40,423 nucleotides of DNA from an uncultured Prochlorococcus sp. (GTDB lineage Bacteria; Cyanobacteriota; Cyanobacteriia; PCC-6307; Cyanobiaceae), in the NCBI GenBank assembly GCA_902626435.1, contig CACOFO010000008.1:1-40423 (forward strand), in the 5' to 3' direction. Made by a program: the position numbers and the translations under genes. Positions 9,487 through 18,497 of this stretch are shown in pieces. The first letter of the stretch is position 1; each line of letters begins with the position of its first letter. A model generated the notes under the pieces. It was not told the origin of the DNA. It searched no databases and saw only the letters and a program-made list of their open reading frames with translations.

Positions 9487-11544
9487 GTGCTAGATCCCAA
9501 TAATATAGAAAGTGCAGAGTATATAAAAGGTGAAAATGGGGAAATTAATGATAACTATTGGATCAATAGACTTATAACTTGGTGGAGTGGTTTTAGTTTA
9601 AGAACAAAATTGTTGGCAATAGCAACTCTCGTTGTAAGTCTCCTAATGACAGGAATAACTTTTTTTGCATTAAATAGTATTCAGAGAGATGCAGGCATGA
9701 ATGATACAAGATACGCTCGCGATCTTGGCTTATTGTTATCTGGGAATGTGACAGAATTAGTTGCTAATAACCAAAAAAAAGAAATTTCAAATGTAGCTGA
9801 AAAGTTTTGGAGATCAAGTAGGAATTTACGTTATATATTTTTTACGGATGCCGAAGATATAGTTCAACTTGGTATCCCGATTAGTGCAACCCCTACAAGT
9901 TCAGATAATCAATATCAGCTCACTAGAAGATTAAAATTACCATCAGAATTAAAAAAAAGACCGCAATTTCCTTTAGTTAGGCAGCATGCTACACCTCAAG
10001 GACAAGTTACAGATGTATTTGTGCCGATGTTGTGGAAAGGTAAATACCTTGGGACTTTAGCTTTAGGAGTTACCCCTAATAAAAAAGCCTTAGCCAGTGC
10101 TGCTCTTACAAGAGAGGTGACAATAGCAGTTTTTATCTCTATTTGGGTTTTGGTAATACTTGGAGCTGTATTCAATGCTCTGACAATTACTAGGCCTGTA
10201 AGGGAATTAGTAAGAGGTGTAAGAGAAATTTCTAAAGGAAACTTTAAATCCAGAATTTCTTTACCTATGACAGGAGATCTAGGAGAACTATTAAATGGAT
10301 TTAACCGAATGGCTACTCAGTTAGAAAATTATGACGAGGCAAATATTAAAGAACTTAAAGCCGCTCAAATAAAGCAACAATCATTAATAGCTACTATGGC
10401 TGATGGTGCAATATTATTGGACTCAAGAGGTAAAATTGTACTCACTAATCCAACAGCAAAAAGATTATTTCGTTGGGAAGGAAGATTCTTAGAGGGTAAA
10501 TACTTTTTAAATGAAATCCCCGAAATTTTATCTAACGACTTACATACAAATATAGAATCCATTTTAAACAGAGAAAAAGAGAAGGATGATTTAAGATTTA
10601 GCTTAGGGGAACCAGCTAGAACTTTAAGAATTGTCTTGCAATCTGTTTTAGATACAAACAAAATTGAATTAAAAGGGATTGCTGTAACAATACAAGATTT
10701 AACAAGAGAGGTAGAACTTAACGCAGCACAAAATAGATTTATCAGTAATGTTTCGCACGAATTAAGAACACCACTTTTTAACATCAAAAGTTATGTAGAG
10801 ACTTTACATGATTTAAAAGATCAGCTTACTGATGAAGAACAAATCGAATTTCTTGGTATTGCAAACTCAGAGACTGATAGGTTAACAAGACTTGTCAATG
10901 ATGTATTAGATTTATCACGATTAGAATCTGGGAAAATAATCCAATTAGAGCAAATGGACATTAAAACAGCAATAGAACAAACTCTCAGAAATTACAGACT
11001 AAATGCTACAGAAAAAAATGTTTCATTAGCACATGACATAGAAGATAATATTCCTTCTATTCTTGGAAATTTTGATTTACTTTTACAAGTTTTTGATAAT
11101 TTGCTTGGAAATGGGTTAAAATTTAGCCCAAAAAACAGCACTCTTATTATAAGAGCTTATACTTGGCCAGATTCCTGTCCTGCTTTACCTCCATCTAGCA
11201 ATAACGATGATGCACCTCAATGTGAGTTAGTCTCACCATTACCAAAAGTAAGAATTGAGATTGCTGATACAGGCTCAGGAATTTCTCAGGCCGATCAAGA
11301 GAAAATATTTGACCGTTTTTATAGAGTAGAGAATGCAGTTCACACTGAGCAAGGAACGGGCTTAGGTTTGTCTATAGTGCGAGGAATAATTGAAAAACAT
11401 GGTGGGAACATTCGTATGGCTAGCGAGTTGGGAGTAGGAACAACCTTCTGGTTTGATTTATCCTTAGCAAAATCTGATAAAGATGAATTATTGACAAAAT
11501 CTATTAATAATTCAGATTCTTTTTCAGGAGCCACAATTAATTAA
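9487..11544 (+). CDS. nblS: NblS/Hik33-type membrane sensor histidine kinase
   Basis: Transmembrane histidine kinase of the cyanobacterial NblS (Hik33/DspA) type, known in model species to control high-light, nutrient and other stress responses. The 685-residue protein has a transmembrane helix at about 43-65, a periplasmic sensor region to about 205, a second helix at about 212-235, a HAMP linker, a PAS-like domain at about 300-405, and a HisKA domain with phospho-acceptor His424 (SNVSHELRTPL). The ATPase domain shows the N-box FDNLLGNGLKFSP, G1 DTGSGI and G2 GTGLGLSIV. The start is GTG at 9487 with AAGGAG 8-13 bases upstream. Placement directly after purD suggests co-transcription. The orthology claim rests on architecture and remembered similarity. 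Confidence 0.88.
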   Translation: MLDPNNIESAEYIKGENGEINDNYWINRLITWWSGFSLRTKLLAIATLVVSLLMTGITFFALNSIQRDAGMNDTRYARDLGLLLSGNVTELVANNQKKEISNVAEKFWRSSRNLRYIFFTDAEDIVQLGIPISATPTSSDNQYQLTRRLKLPSELKKRPQFPLVRQHATPQGQVTDVFVPMLWKGKYLGTLALGVTPNKKALASAALTREVTIAVFISIWVLVILGAVFNALTITRPVRELVRGVREISKGNFKSRISLPMTGDLGELLNGFNRMATQLENYDEANIKELKAAQIKQQSLIATMADGAILLDSRGKIVLTNPTAKRLFRWEGRFLEGKYFLNEIPEILSNDLHTNIESILNREKEKDDLRFSLGEPARTLRIVLQSVLDTNKIELKGIAVTIQDLTREVELNAAQNRFISNVSHELRTPLFNIKSYVETLHDLKDQLTDEEQIEFLGIANSETDRLTRLVNDVLDLSRLESGKIIQLEQMDIKTAIEQTLRNYRLNATEKNVSLAHDIEDNIPSILGNFDLLLQVFDNLLGNGLKFSPKNSTLIIRAYTWPDSCPALPPSSNNDDAPQCELVSPLPKVRIEIADTGSGISQADQEKIFDRFYRVENAVHTEQGTGLGLSIVRGIIEKHGGNIRMASELGVGTTFWFDLSLAKSDKDELLTKSINNSDSFSGATIN

Positions 11545-11549
11545 ATTAT

Positions 11550-13079
11550 CTAATTATCTTCTATTCCTCTAAAAACATTTTGAACATTTTGGTCGGGAAT
11601 TACTCTGTGAGGAGCACCACTAAATATTTGTTCAAAATTAGAAAAAGAATCTTTTATTTCTGGCCCTCTATTAGTAATAATGAATTCTCTTATTCGTTTA
11701 TCATGCCATGATCCACGCATTTTAAATACATTTAAAGCTCTAGCCATCTCACCTTTTATTTCCACATATTGAAGCAATAATATGGTATCTGTGATTGTTG
11801 AGATGTGAGAATCAGTTATAGAGTGGCTTCCCATAAATTCTTCTGCAGTATTTGTAAAAAAGCCTGCTATCTCCTCCTGTTTTGTATAACCAGTTACTGC
11901 TATTACAAACTGTCTAAATGCATTCAAACTGACACCTCTAGCTAATGCAGAAAGAGAATCAATTGCCATTCTTTTTGGTTTAAATTGATTAATTTGGGTT
12001 TTTATGATTTGCAAATGATCTTCTAAACCAGTTGATTCAGGATATGCACAAATAATTTTTAATAACCCATCACTTTCCATTTTTTCAAAATCTATTCCCC
12101 AACTAGTCGCATTTCTAAGCAATTGAGCTCTAGATTCTTCATATGCAAAAAGTATTGCTCTTTCACTATTGTTATAAGCATCTTCAACAAATTTAGATAC
12201 AAGCATTGTCTTGCCTGTACCAGTCGCTCCTGTAGCAAGAATGATGGAATCTTGAAAATATCCTCCCCCGCACATTTCATCTAGATCTTTAACTCCTGAG
12301 CTAATCCTAATATTTGAGGATCTCTGAGTTAATCTCATTGCTCCAAGAGCAAATACACTTATACCATCCATCCCCATAGTAAATGGATATTCTCCTTTCA
12401 TATGTACAGTACCCCTTAACTTCAAAACTTCTAGAGTTCTTCTTCTCTTCTCCGATTCAAGAACATTTCTTAATAAGACAACATTATCAGATACAAATTC
12501 TTCTACACCATATCTTGCAATCGGTCCATAATCATCAACTCTTTCAGTAGTCATAACTGTTGTTACACCTATTTCTTTTAATCTTGCTATTAATCGAAAA
12601 ATTTCTCTTCTAACAACATAAATAGCATCATACTGTTGAAAAACGGCAGTAATTGAGTCTATCGCAACTCTTTTAGCTTTATATTTTCTAATTGCATAAC
12701 TTATTCTTTCAATAAGTCCGGACAAGTCAAAATTACCAGCAACATCCTGACCATCAGGATCAGGAGAGGCGTCCAATATAAATAACTTATTTTGATCAAT
12801 TAATTCTTGTAAATCCCAGCCAAAACTTGCAGCATTTCTAATGATATCTAAAGGTGACTCCTCAAATGTGACGAAGATCCCAGGCTCGTCAAAATTACAA
12901 ATTCCATGATGTAAATATTGAAGGGAGAAAACAGTTTTACCAGTACCTGATGTCCCACTAACAAGTGTACTTCGAGATACAGGTAACCCCCCCCTACAAA
13001 CATCATCAAATCCCTCTATCCCAGTAGGTAGTTTTTGTACCTGCATTTTATTTGACTTACTTAATTTCTTATCTTTCAT
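11550..13079 (-). CDS. kaiC: Circadian clock ATPase/autokinase KaiC
   Basis: Hexameric double-RecA-domain clock protein. The N-terminal CI domain has Walker A GTSGTGKT with Lys48 and the C-terminal CII domain has GATGTGKT with Lys near 290. Catalytic glutamate pairs are visible (FVTFEESP, TTERVDD, AYEESRA). The dual phosphorylation site is retained in SHISTITD, about Ser427/Thr428, equivalent to S431/T432 in Synechococcus elongatus. The 509-residue length is about ten shorter than S. elongatus, mostly in the C-terminal tail. kaiB lies 67 bases upstream on the same strand. No kaiA is present. Confidence 0.97.
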   Translation of the reverse strand: MKDKKLSKSNKMQVQKLPTGIEGFDDVCRGGLPVSRSTLVSGTSGTGKTVFSLQYLHHGICNFDEPGIFVTFEESPLDIIRNAASFGWDLQELIDQNKLFILDASPDPDGQDVAGNFDLSGLIERISYAIRKYKAKRVAIDSITAVFQQYDAIYVVRREIFRLIARLKEIGVTTVMTTERVDDYGPIARYGVEEFVSDNVVLLRNVLESEKRRRTLEVLKLRGTVHMKGEYPFTMGMDGISVFALGAMRLTQRSSNIRISSGVKDLDEMCGGGYFQDSIILATGATGTGKTMLVSKFVEDAYNNSERAILFAYEESRAQLLRNATSWGIDFEKMESDGLLKIICAYPESTGLEDHLQIIKTQINQFKPKRMAIDSLSALARGVSLNAFRQFVIAVTGYTKQEEIAGFFTNTAEEFMGSHSITDSHISTITDTILLLQYVEIKGEMARALNVFKMRGSWHDKRIREFIITNRGPEIKDSFSNFEQIFSGAPHRVIPDQNVQNVFRGIEDN

Positions 13080-13146
13080 AGTTGTACAAATAATTAATCA
13101 AAAAAACGTTTAAATGACCTTTTTCATAAAAGTTTTTCTAGGGTTG

Positions 13147-13464
13147 TTATTTCTCTCCACTATATTCACTTTCCGTTAATTCATCAAAAAGAAGATCTAA
13201 GCCGATTAAAACTTTTTCTCTATCAGAGAGATCACCAATTATTTTTCTAACTGGAGGAGGTAATATTTTAGCTAAAGTTGGAGTAGCCAAAATCTTATCT
13301 TCTTCTGCAAGTTGTGGTTGCTTAAGTACATCGATAACTTTCAAGGCATAAACTCCTTTGAATTCATTCTCTAATATTTCTCTTAAAGTATTTAACGCTC
13401 TCATTGAATTGGGAGTATTTCCAGCAACATAGAGTTTTAAAATATATGTTTTTCTTGCTGCCAT
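13147..13464 (-). CDS. kaiB: Clock protein KaiB
   Basis: Thioredoxin-like, fold-switching partner of KaiC; it binds phosphorylated KaiC. I choose the ATG at 13464, giving 105 residues starting [15 protein letters not shown], because a strong GGGGAG ribosome site lies 7 bases upstream. A TTG at 13479 would extend the protein by five residues but would bury that ribosome site in the coding region. Conserved KaiB segments [25 protein letters not shown] and [21 protein letters not shown] are present. It precedes kaiC on the same strand and is divergent from rplU. Confidence 0.96.
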   Translation of the reverse strand: MAARKTYILKLYVAGNTPNSMRALNTLREILENEFKGVYALKVIDVLKQPQLAEEDKILATPTLAKILPPPVRKIIGDLSDREKVLIGLDLLFDELTESEYSGEK

Positions 13465-13516
13465 TTTTAAGCTCCCCAAATTGATTTCGAAAGATTTTAA
13501 ACCCTTGACTTATTAC

Positions 13517-13544
13517 ACTATAAAATAAGAAAATAAATAAACAA
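13517..13544 (-). promoter_or_regulatory. Candidate sigma70-type promoter for kaiBC
   Basis: On the minus strand a TTGTTT hexamer (13539-13544) and a TATAGT hexamer (13517-13522) are separated by 16 bases. A transcript starting near 13510 would have a leader of about 45 bases before the kaiB ATG. The region is very AT-rich, so chance matches are likely and this is only a candidate. Confidence 0.4.
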
Positions 13545-13605
13545 TTATGATCGCTTATTTGGCTTAATCAAATTACAAATTTGAGCCTAATGGCATCTAA
13601 ACTTT

Positions 13606-14046
13606 ATGACTAATTCTAAAACCTCCTCAAGCAATTCTTCCAAAAATAAAGAGTTGTACGCTATCGCAGAAACTTCAGGTCAACAATTTTGGTTCGAGGT
13701 TAACAGATACTATGACATCGACAGGTTAAATGCAAAAGAAAAAGACAAGATAACACTAGAAAAAGTTTTACTTTTAAAGGATAACGATTCCATCACAATT
13801 GGAAAACCTTACATTAAAGATGCAAAAATTGAATTAGAAGTAATCTCGCATAAAAGAGATAAGAAAATTCTTGTGTATAAGATGCGTCCGAAAAAAAAGA
13901 CAAGAAGAAAGATGGGACATAGACAAGAACTCACAAGAGTTATGGTAAAATCAATCTCAATAGGTAAAAGTGTTCCCAAGTCTTCTTCAAAAAAGGAAAC
14001 TGTTAAAAAGGAAACTAAACCAAAATCAGAAAAAACTACAAATTAA
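13606..14046 (+). CDS. rplU: Large ribosomal subunit protein bL21
   Basis: Structural protein of the 50S subunit that contacts 23S rRNA. The central region YAIAETSGQQFWFEVNRYY and the GKPYIKDAKIELEVISHKRDKKI segment match L21, and the RPKKKTRRKMGHRQ signature is present. At 146 residues it is longer than the roughly 103 of E. coli, with a Ser/Asn-rich N-terminal extension of about 15 residues and a Lys/Ser-rich C-terminal tail of about 30, which appear lineage-specific. rpmA follows 9 bases downstream, the normal L21-L27 pair. Confidence 0.96.
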   Translation: MTNSKTSSSNSSKNKELYAIAETSGQQFWFEVNRYYDIDRLNAKEKDKITLEKVLLLKDNDSITIGKPYIKDAKIELEVISHKRDKKILVYKMRPKKKTRRKMGHRQELTRVMVKSISIGKSVPKSSSKKETVKKETKPKSEKTTN

Positions 14047-14055
14047 ACATCTCTA

Positions 14056-14316
14056 ATGGCACATAAAAAAGGAACAGGTTCTACAAGAAACGGTAGAGAT
14101 TCAAATTCCAAAAGACTTGGTGTTAAAGCTTATGGGGGAGAAAAAGTATCTGCTGGATCAATTTTAATCCGCCAAAGAGGTACATCATTTTTGCCTGGAA
14201 TGAACGTTGGCAAAGGCAAAGATGACACTCTTTTTGCACTAAAAGAAGGAACCGTATGTTTCGAAAGTATTAAACGAAATTTAAGAAATAGAAAAAGAGT
14301 TAATATAATTATTTAA
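14056..14316 (+). CDS. rpmA: Large ribosomal subunit protein bL27
   Basis: 50S protein near the peptidyl transferase centre. The 86-residue product starts [16 protein letters not shown] and contains [22 protein letters not shown], the canonical L27 sequence. The N-terminus is already in the mature-like MAHKKG form, with no sign of the cleavable extension found in Firmicutes. It is paired with rplU. Its last 8 bases overlap the convergent methyltransferase gene. Confidence 0.97.
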   Translation: MAHKKGTGSTRNGRDSNSKRLGVKAYGGEKVSAGSILIRQRGTSFLPGMNVGKGKDDTLFALKEGTVCFESIKRNLRNRKRVNIII

Positions 14317-15049
14317 TTTTCTTATAAGCTCTTGTAGTTATAAGAATAGGATGAAAAACTTCTAAAAACATTGATTGAAGTGTCTTAAAAAAACTTTCAA
14401 CAATTTCAATATCGTCAATATGGAAAGGATATTCATTATTTTCTCCTTTATAAAAATACCAATTAAATAAAGCAATAGAGTTAGAATCCATAAACTTATT
14501 AAAAATCTCAATTTGAGAAGCAGGATCGGCAAGATGTTCCAAAACATCAAGACAAACTATGGTATCAAATTTCGATATTTTTGCATCTTTTATTGTCTTG
14601 CAAAAAGTAAGTTTTTTTTCGACTCCTAATTCCTTAGCCCTGTACTCAACAAAGTTTCTATTTGCTTCATTAATATCTACAAAAAAAACATGTTCAACTT
14701 TTGAAGACATAGCATTAGCTAAGGCATGCGTTCCAATCCCTCCTCCGAAATCTAAAATTAAATCTCTAGCAAATCTCTGCTGAAGTCTTAAAGTATCGGC
14801 GATGTAATCCTTGCTTGTTATATGCCAAGCAGCTAAATCAGCTATATGCCTATTTCCAACAATCTCAGTATAAAAATCTGAAACATCATTCAAGGCATCC
14901 CCAGGATGTGAATTTGCCAAATTCATCTTTGCGTTGGCAAGAAATCCATCTAAATCACATTCTCTAATAGATAAGTATTCCATTAAATGTGATTTCAAAT
15001 TAAAAGCATTGTCTAAAAACTCTTTTAAAATGAAATTATTGTTTTTCAA
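14309..15049 (-). CDS. Class I SAM-dependent methyltransferase, substrate unknown
   Basis: The 246-residue protein has a Rossmann-type SAM-binding core. Motif I is [14 protein letters not shown] (about residues 98-111), motif II is [10 protein letters not shown] and the motif IV region is [14 protein letters not shown], which is typical of class I enzymes. Residues 1-90 are helical and not recognised. The C-terminal part ([15 protein letters not shown]) resembles small-molecule methyltransferases, but the substrate cannot be inferred. The frame opens with a TTG at 15049, so the start is uncertain. It converges on rpmA with an 8-base overlap and is divergent from truB. Confidence 0.8.
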   Translation of the reverse strand: MKNNNFILKEFLDNAFNLKSHLMEYLSIRECDLDGFLANAKMNLANSHPGDALNDVSDFYTEIVGNRHIADLAAWHITSKDYIADTLRLQQRFARDLILDFGGGIGTHALANAMSSKVEHVFFVDINEANRNFVEYRAKELGVEKKLTFCKTIKDAKISKFDTIVCLDVLEHLADPASQIEIFNKFMDSNSIALFNWYFYKGENNEYPFHIDDIEIVESFFKTLQSMFLEVFHPILITTRAYKKIK

Positions 15050-15125
15050 TTTCTTACTCTAAATTTCATATAACAAAATCATAGGATGGTTATAAATCTT
15101 TCTCAAAGTATTCTTAATATTAAAA

Positions 15126-16049
15126 ATGGAAACTAAAGATGGATTCTTAGTAATTAATAAAGATAAAGGCTGTACCTCGCATGATTGTGTTAAACAAATA
15201 AGGAAGTTACTTAATACAAAAAAGGTCGGGCACACAGGAACTCTTGACCCGGAAGTTATAGGAACTTTACCGATTGCGATAGGCAGTGCTACAAGATTTA
15301 TTCAATATCTACCTCAGGGTAAAACTTACATAGGGCAAATTAAATTAGGTATACGAACTAACACTGATGATATTCACGGAGAAATAATTAATCAAAAAAG
15401 TTGGCCTAAAATCAGTGATAAGAAATTAGATCAATATTTAAATAGATTTAGAGGAATTATTAAACAAATTCCGCCGAAAGTATCTAGTGTGCACGTCAAT
15501 GGTGAGAGAGCTTATAAAAAATCTTTCAGGAATGAAATTTTTGAATTAGCACCAAGAGAAGTAAAGATAGACGAACTTAATTTAATGAAATGGGACAAAA
15601 TAAACGGAATCATAGAAATAAAAATCAAATGTTCAGGTGGCACATATATAAGAGCAATTGCAAGAGATATAGGAGAAGTTCTGAATTCCGAAGGTTGCCT
15701 TCTACAACTAAAAAGAATTTCAGCTTGTGGCTTTGATGAACAAAACTCGATAAAAATATCTGATATCGAAAAAGAAAAAGGAAAAAAAAACTCGAAAAAC
15801 TTTATTATCCCAACGATTTCTGCTCTTAATCATATTTCAACATTTGTCTTAAGTAATGAAGAACAAATCAATTTTTGGCAAACAGGAAGAGCAATTCAAG
15901 TTGATATTAATTACTTAAGTGAAAGCGAGACTTTTGATTATAAAAAACCCATAAAGGTTATAGATAAAAAGAAAAAACTTCTTGGGATAGGCTTCCTAAA
16001 TGAAGAACAAACTTATCTAAGTCCAAAATTAGTACTTAATGCAAAATGA
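15126..16049 (+). CDS. truB: tRNA pseudouridine-55 synthase
   Basis: Makes pseudouridine 55 in the T-loop of tRNAs. The 307-residue protein has the catalytic Asp41 in [19 protein letters not shown] and the [25 protein letters not shown] and [16 protein letters not shown] motifs of the TruB family. A C-terminal extension after about residue 230 resembles the PUA-like tail. It converges on the SpoIID-like gene with a 3-base gap, and a long palindrome at 16057-16084 is placed to terminate it. Confidence 0.96.
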   Translation: METKDGFLVINKDKGCTSHDCVKQIRKLLNTKKVGHTGTLDPEVIGTLPIAIGSATRFIQYLPQGKTYIGQIKLGIRTNTDDIHGEIINQKSWPKISDKKLDQYLNRFRGIIKQIPPKVSSVHVNGERAYKKSFRNEIFELAPREVKIDELNLMKWDKINGIIEIKIKCSGGTYIRAIARDIGEVLNSEGCLLQLKRISACGFDEQNSIKISDIEKEKGKKNSKNFIIPTISALNHISTFVLSNEEQINFWQTGRAIQVDINYLSESETFDYKKPIKVIDKKKKLLGIGFLNEEQTYLSPKLVLNAK

Positions 16050-16052
16050 TTT

Positions 16053-17438
16053 TTATAAATAAAACCTTTTAAAAGGTTTTATTTTAACCCCTCTATAAAA
16101 GTGTTTTAATATTTCCTCAGCTTTTGCTCCTTTAGTCGCCATATACTTTGCTCCCCATTGGCTCATTCCTACACCATGACCAGAACCATATCCTGAAACC
16201 ACTAAGATCTTATTTACATTAAGAACATTATTTTCAGGGTTTCTTGGAATTAATAATTTTTGATTTATCTTTATTATTGATGGATCTTTAATACTATTTA
16301 AGGCAACTATTTCATGAAAACTTACTTTGTATTGATCAGCGATATCAAATAAGCTATCGCCAAGCTTAACAATATGGGTTAAAGGTTTATCTTCTAATAA
16401 TGTAGGCGATAATAGTTTATGATTCTCATTATCAGATTTAGTTCCATTATCTTCAATTAATTTAAATCTTACTAAAGTACTTTTAAGATTCAATCTTTTT
16501 CTTATATTTACTCCTGAAATTTGATCCGATCCATACTCACCTTGAATTTTTACATTTTGTACTCTTCCTGTATTCGTTATTTTTAAAATCTCAATTTGTT
16601 TTATGCCTCCGATCTTTGGAAATAGTTTTTGTAATTGTTCATTTGAAAACCTCTTCTGCCATCGAAGTTTAGGGTTATTTTTATCAAAGTCTTTAACGCT
16701 TGATAAATATGGATATTCATTCTCCCATACATCTTGACTATTTTCAGTCATTCCAGCTGAACTACTATGAAATAAAGAATTAATTAATTTGTTTTTATAG
16801 ACCAAGACTAATGCTTTTGTACTATTTACAGCTTTTTTAGTTTTATTAGTTCTTGCCTCAAGGCCACTATAAACCTGATTCTTATTTGTCGAATCAATAT
16901 CATATAGAGCATTGCCTTTTTGCTTCAAAGCATAAGTTCTTGAGGCAATTGCTTGTGCTTTTAATGCTTCAATAGGCCATTTAGTTGGCATTTCTGAACC
17001 AACGACACTACTCAGATAATTCTCAACCCCAAGAACATTAATAAGCAATATCTCATTATCAACTACAAAAATCTTCAATTTCCCTGAGTATCTTTTCTGA
17101 CCAACCCAAATCCCTCTAGGATCTGAAGTTTTAATAACAAATTTATCTTTATTCCTCAGATCATAAATTTTTTGTTTGTTTTTATCAAAAAACATAACTT
17201 TTCTATTACTTTCCATTCTCAAAGTTAAACCTTTAAATTTTTTGTTAGAAAATTTTTGCCCTCCAAGAATTAATGGAGTTGATCTATCCGCTCTAATCCT
17301 GATTTTTTTATTTTTTGAAATTAAAACCCTTATTGTTGGTATGCTTGAAGCAAATAAATGTCTTGTCTGAAAAACGCAAAAATTTATAATTAATATTAAA
17401 AAGTAATTATGAGTAATTTTTATGAATTTAAATGTCAC
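16053..17438 (-). CDS. SpoIID/LytB-like peptidoglycan protein with internal LysM
   Basis: Likely exported protein of the SpoIID/LytB family, whose Firmicutes members cleave denuded glycan strands. The 461-residue protein starts with a basic, hydrophobic signal-like segment (about 8-30). The core includes VLGVENYLSSVVGSEMP, WPIEALKAQAIASRTYAL, SSSAGMTENSQDVWENEYPYL and the terminal GSGHGVGMSQWGAKYMA. A LysM repeat lies at about residues 354-398 (THIVKLGDSLFDIADQYKV onward), between the SpoIID blocks rather than at an end. The GTG at 17438 is the likely start. Function in a non-sporulating cyanobacterium is inferred to be cell-wall remodelling. Confidence 0.88.
   Translation of the reverse strand: MTFKFIKITHNYFLILIINFCVFQTRHLFASSIPTIRVLISKNKKIRIRADRSTPLILGGQKFSNKKFKGLTLRMESNRKVMFFDKNKQKIYDLRNKDKFVIKTSDPRGIWVGQKRYSGKLKIFVVDNEILLINVLGVENYLSSVVGSEMPTKWPIEALKAQAIASRTYALKQKGNALYDIDSTNKNQVYSGLEARTNKTKKAVNSTKALVLVYKNKLINSLFHSSSAGMTENSQDVWENEYPYLSSVKDFDKNNPKLRWQKRFSNEQLQKLFPKIGGIKQIEILKITNTGRVQNVKIQGEYGSDQISGVNIRKRLNLKSTLVRFKLIEDNGTKSDNENHKLLSPTLLEDKPLTHIVKLGDSLFDIADQYKVSFHEIVALNSIKDPSIIKINQKLLIPRNPENNVLNVNKILVVSGYGSGHGVGMSQWGAKYMATKGAKAEEILKHFYRGVKIKPFKRFYL
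16057..16084. terminator. 28-base perfect palindrome, probable bidirectional terminator
   Basis: The sequence is a perfect palindrome centred between 16070 and 16071, reading AAATAAAACC-TTTT on one side and its mirror complement on the other. It lies 7 bases after the truB stop and wholly within the 3' coding end of the SpoIID-like gene, encoding its final residues FKRFYL. The stem contains a short GG/CC core with A/T tracts on either side, so in either direction the hairpin is followed by U-rich RNA. Confidence 0.7.
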
Positions 17439-17526
17439 TTTGTTTGAAAAACGAATTCTTAATTTGCCTAAGTTTGACTAAAAGTCTAGATTTAATCCAT
17501 ATTTCAAAATAAAAATATCATAATAA

Positions 17527-18465
17527 GTGAATGTTACCTTCTTAGGAACGAGTTCAGGAGTTCCGTCCTTAACGAGAAATGTTTCCTCATTAGCACTTAA
17601 ATTATCACAATCCTCAGAAGTTTGGCTTTTTGACTGTGGAGAGGGAACACAGCATCAAATAATGAAAAGTAATATTAAATCTTCACAAATCAAGAAAATA
17701 TTTATTACCCATATGCATGGAGATCATATTTACGGTTTACCAGGTCTTTTAGCTACCTTAGGTTTATCAGGAAATAGTAAGGGTATTGAAATCTATGGTC
17801 CTTCTGAGCTGCGAGGTTTTATAAATTCTGCACTTAGAAGTAGTTTTTGCAAATTATCATTTCCATTGCATTTCGTGGAAGTTGAAAATTGTGCGTCAAA
17901 AAGTAAAATTTTATTTGAAAATGACCGTATAAAGGTTAATTGCGCTTGCCTTAAACATAGAGTACCTGCCTATGGTTATCGAGTAAGCGAAAAAGATAAG
18001 CCAGGTATATTTGATATAAAAAAGGCACGATATATGAATATAAAACCTGGGCCAATCTATTCAGAACTGCAACAAGGTAAAAAAGTCGTGTTGGCGGATG
18101 GTAGGTCATTTAATGGAAAAGATTTCTGTGGACCTCCTAGGAAGGGTGAAAGTTTTGTTTATTGTACAGATACTGTCTTTAGCGAATCAGCAGTTTCATT
18201 ATCAAAAAATGCCGATTTATTGGTACATGAATCGACATTTTCAGAGGAGGATGAGAGTATGGCCTACGAAAAATTACATTCCACAACAATCATGGCGGCT
18301 AAAACAGCATTATTATCTAATACAAAAAAATTAATTATTACTCATTTAAGCCCAAGATACACTAATAAAAATGCAATTACGCCAAGCGATTTGCTAAAAG
18401 AGGCGCAAAAAGTTTTTCCAAATACTCAGCTTGCGAAAGATTTTCTAACTGCAGAAATTAAATAA
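17527..18465 (+). CDS. rnz: Ribonuclease Z
   Basis: Zinc endonuclease that trims the 3' end of tRNA precursors. This is relevant here because the tRNA in the window does not encode CCA. The 312-residue protein has the metallo-beta-lactamase motif THMHGDHIYGLPGL with His62, His64, Asp66 and His67, the N-terminal FLGTSSGVPS, and later metal ligands in CLKHRVPAYGYR, VYCTDTV and HESTF. The start is GTG at 17527. It is divergent from the SpoIID-like gene across 88 bases and precedes the pentapeptide gene by 32 bases. Confidence 0.95.
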   Translation: MNVTFLGTSSGVPSLTRNVSSLALKLSQSSEVWLFDCGEGTQHQIMKSNIKSSQIKKIFITHMHGDHIYGLPGLLATLGLSGNSKGIEIYGPSELRGFINSALRSSFCKLSFPLHFVEVENCASKSKILFENDRIKVNCACLKHRVPAYGYRVSEKDKPGIFDIKKARYMNIKPGPIYSELQQGKKVVLADGRSFNGKDFCGPPRKGESFVYCTDTVFSESAVSLSKNADLLVHESTFSEEDESMAYEKLHSTTIMAAKTALLSNTKKLIITHLSPRYTNKNAITPSDLLKEAQKVFPNTQLAKDFLTAEIK

Positions 18466-18497
18466 ACTGCAACAGTTCGTGAGAAGAAGAGTCGTAA

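Noticed and set aside
13465-13479. Longer kaiB starting at TTG (five extra residues)
   Set aside because: The extension would contain the GGGGAG ribosome site of the ATG at 13464, and KaiB proteins begin near MAxRKTY.
13505-13524. TTGACT and TATAAA as an rplU promoter
   Set aside because: The two elements are only 8 bases apart, too close for a sigma70 promoter.
13480-13605. Possible kaiA remnant between kaiB and rplU
   Set aside because: The 126 bases upstream of the longest possible kaiB frame are AT-rich and show no open frame resembling KaiA; only a possible promoter was seen.
14319-14346. Inverted repeat TTCTTATAA/TTATAAGAA after rpmA
   Set aside because: A 9-bp AT-only stem with a 10-base loop and no U-run in either direction; too weak to call a terminator.
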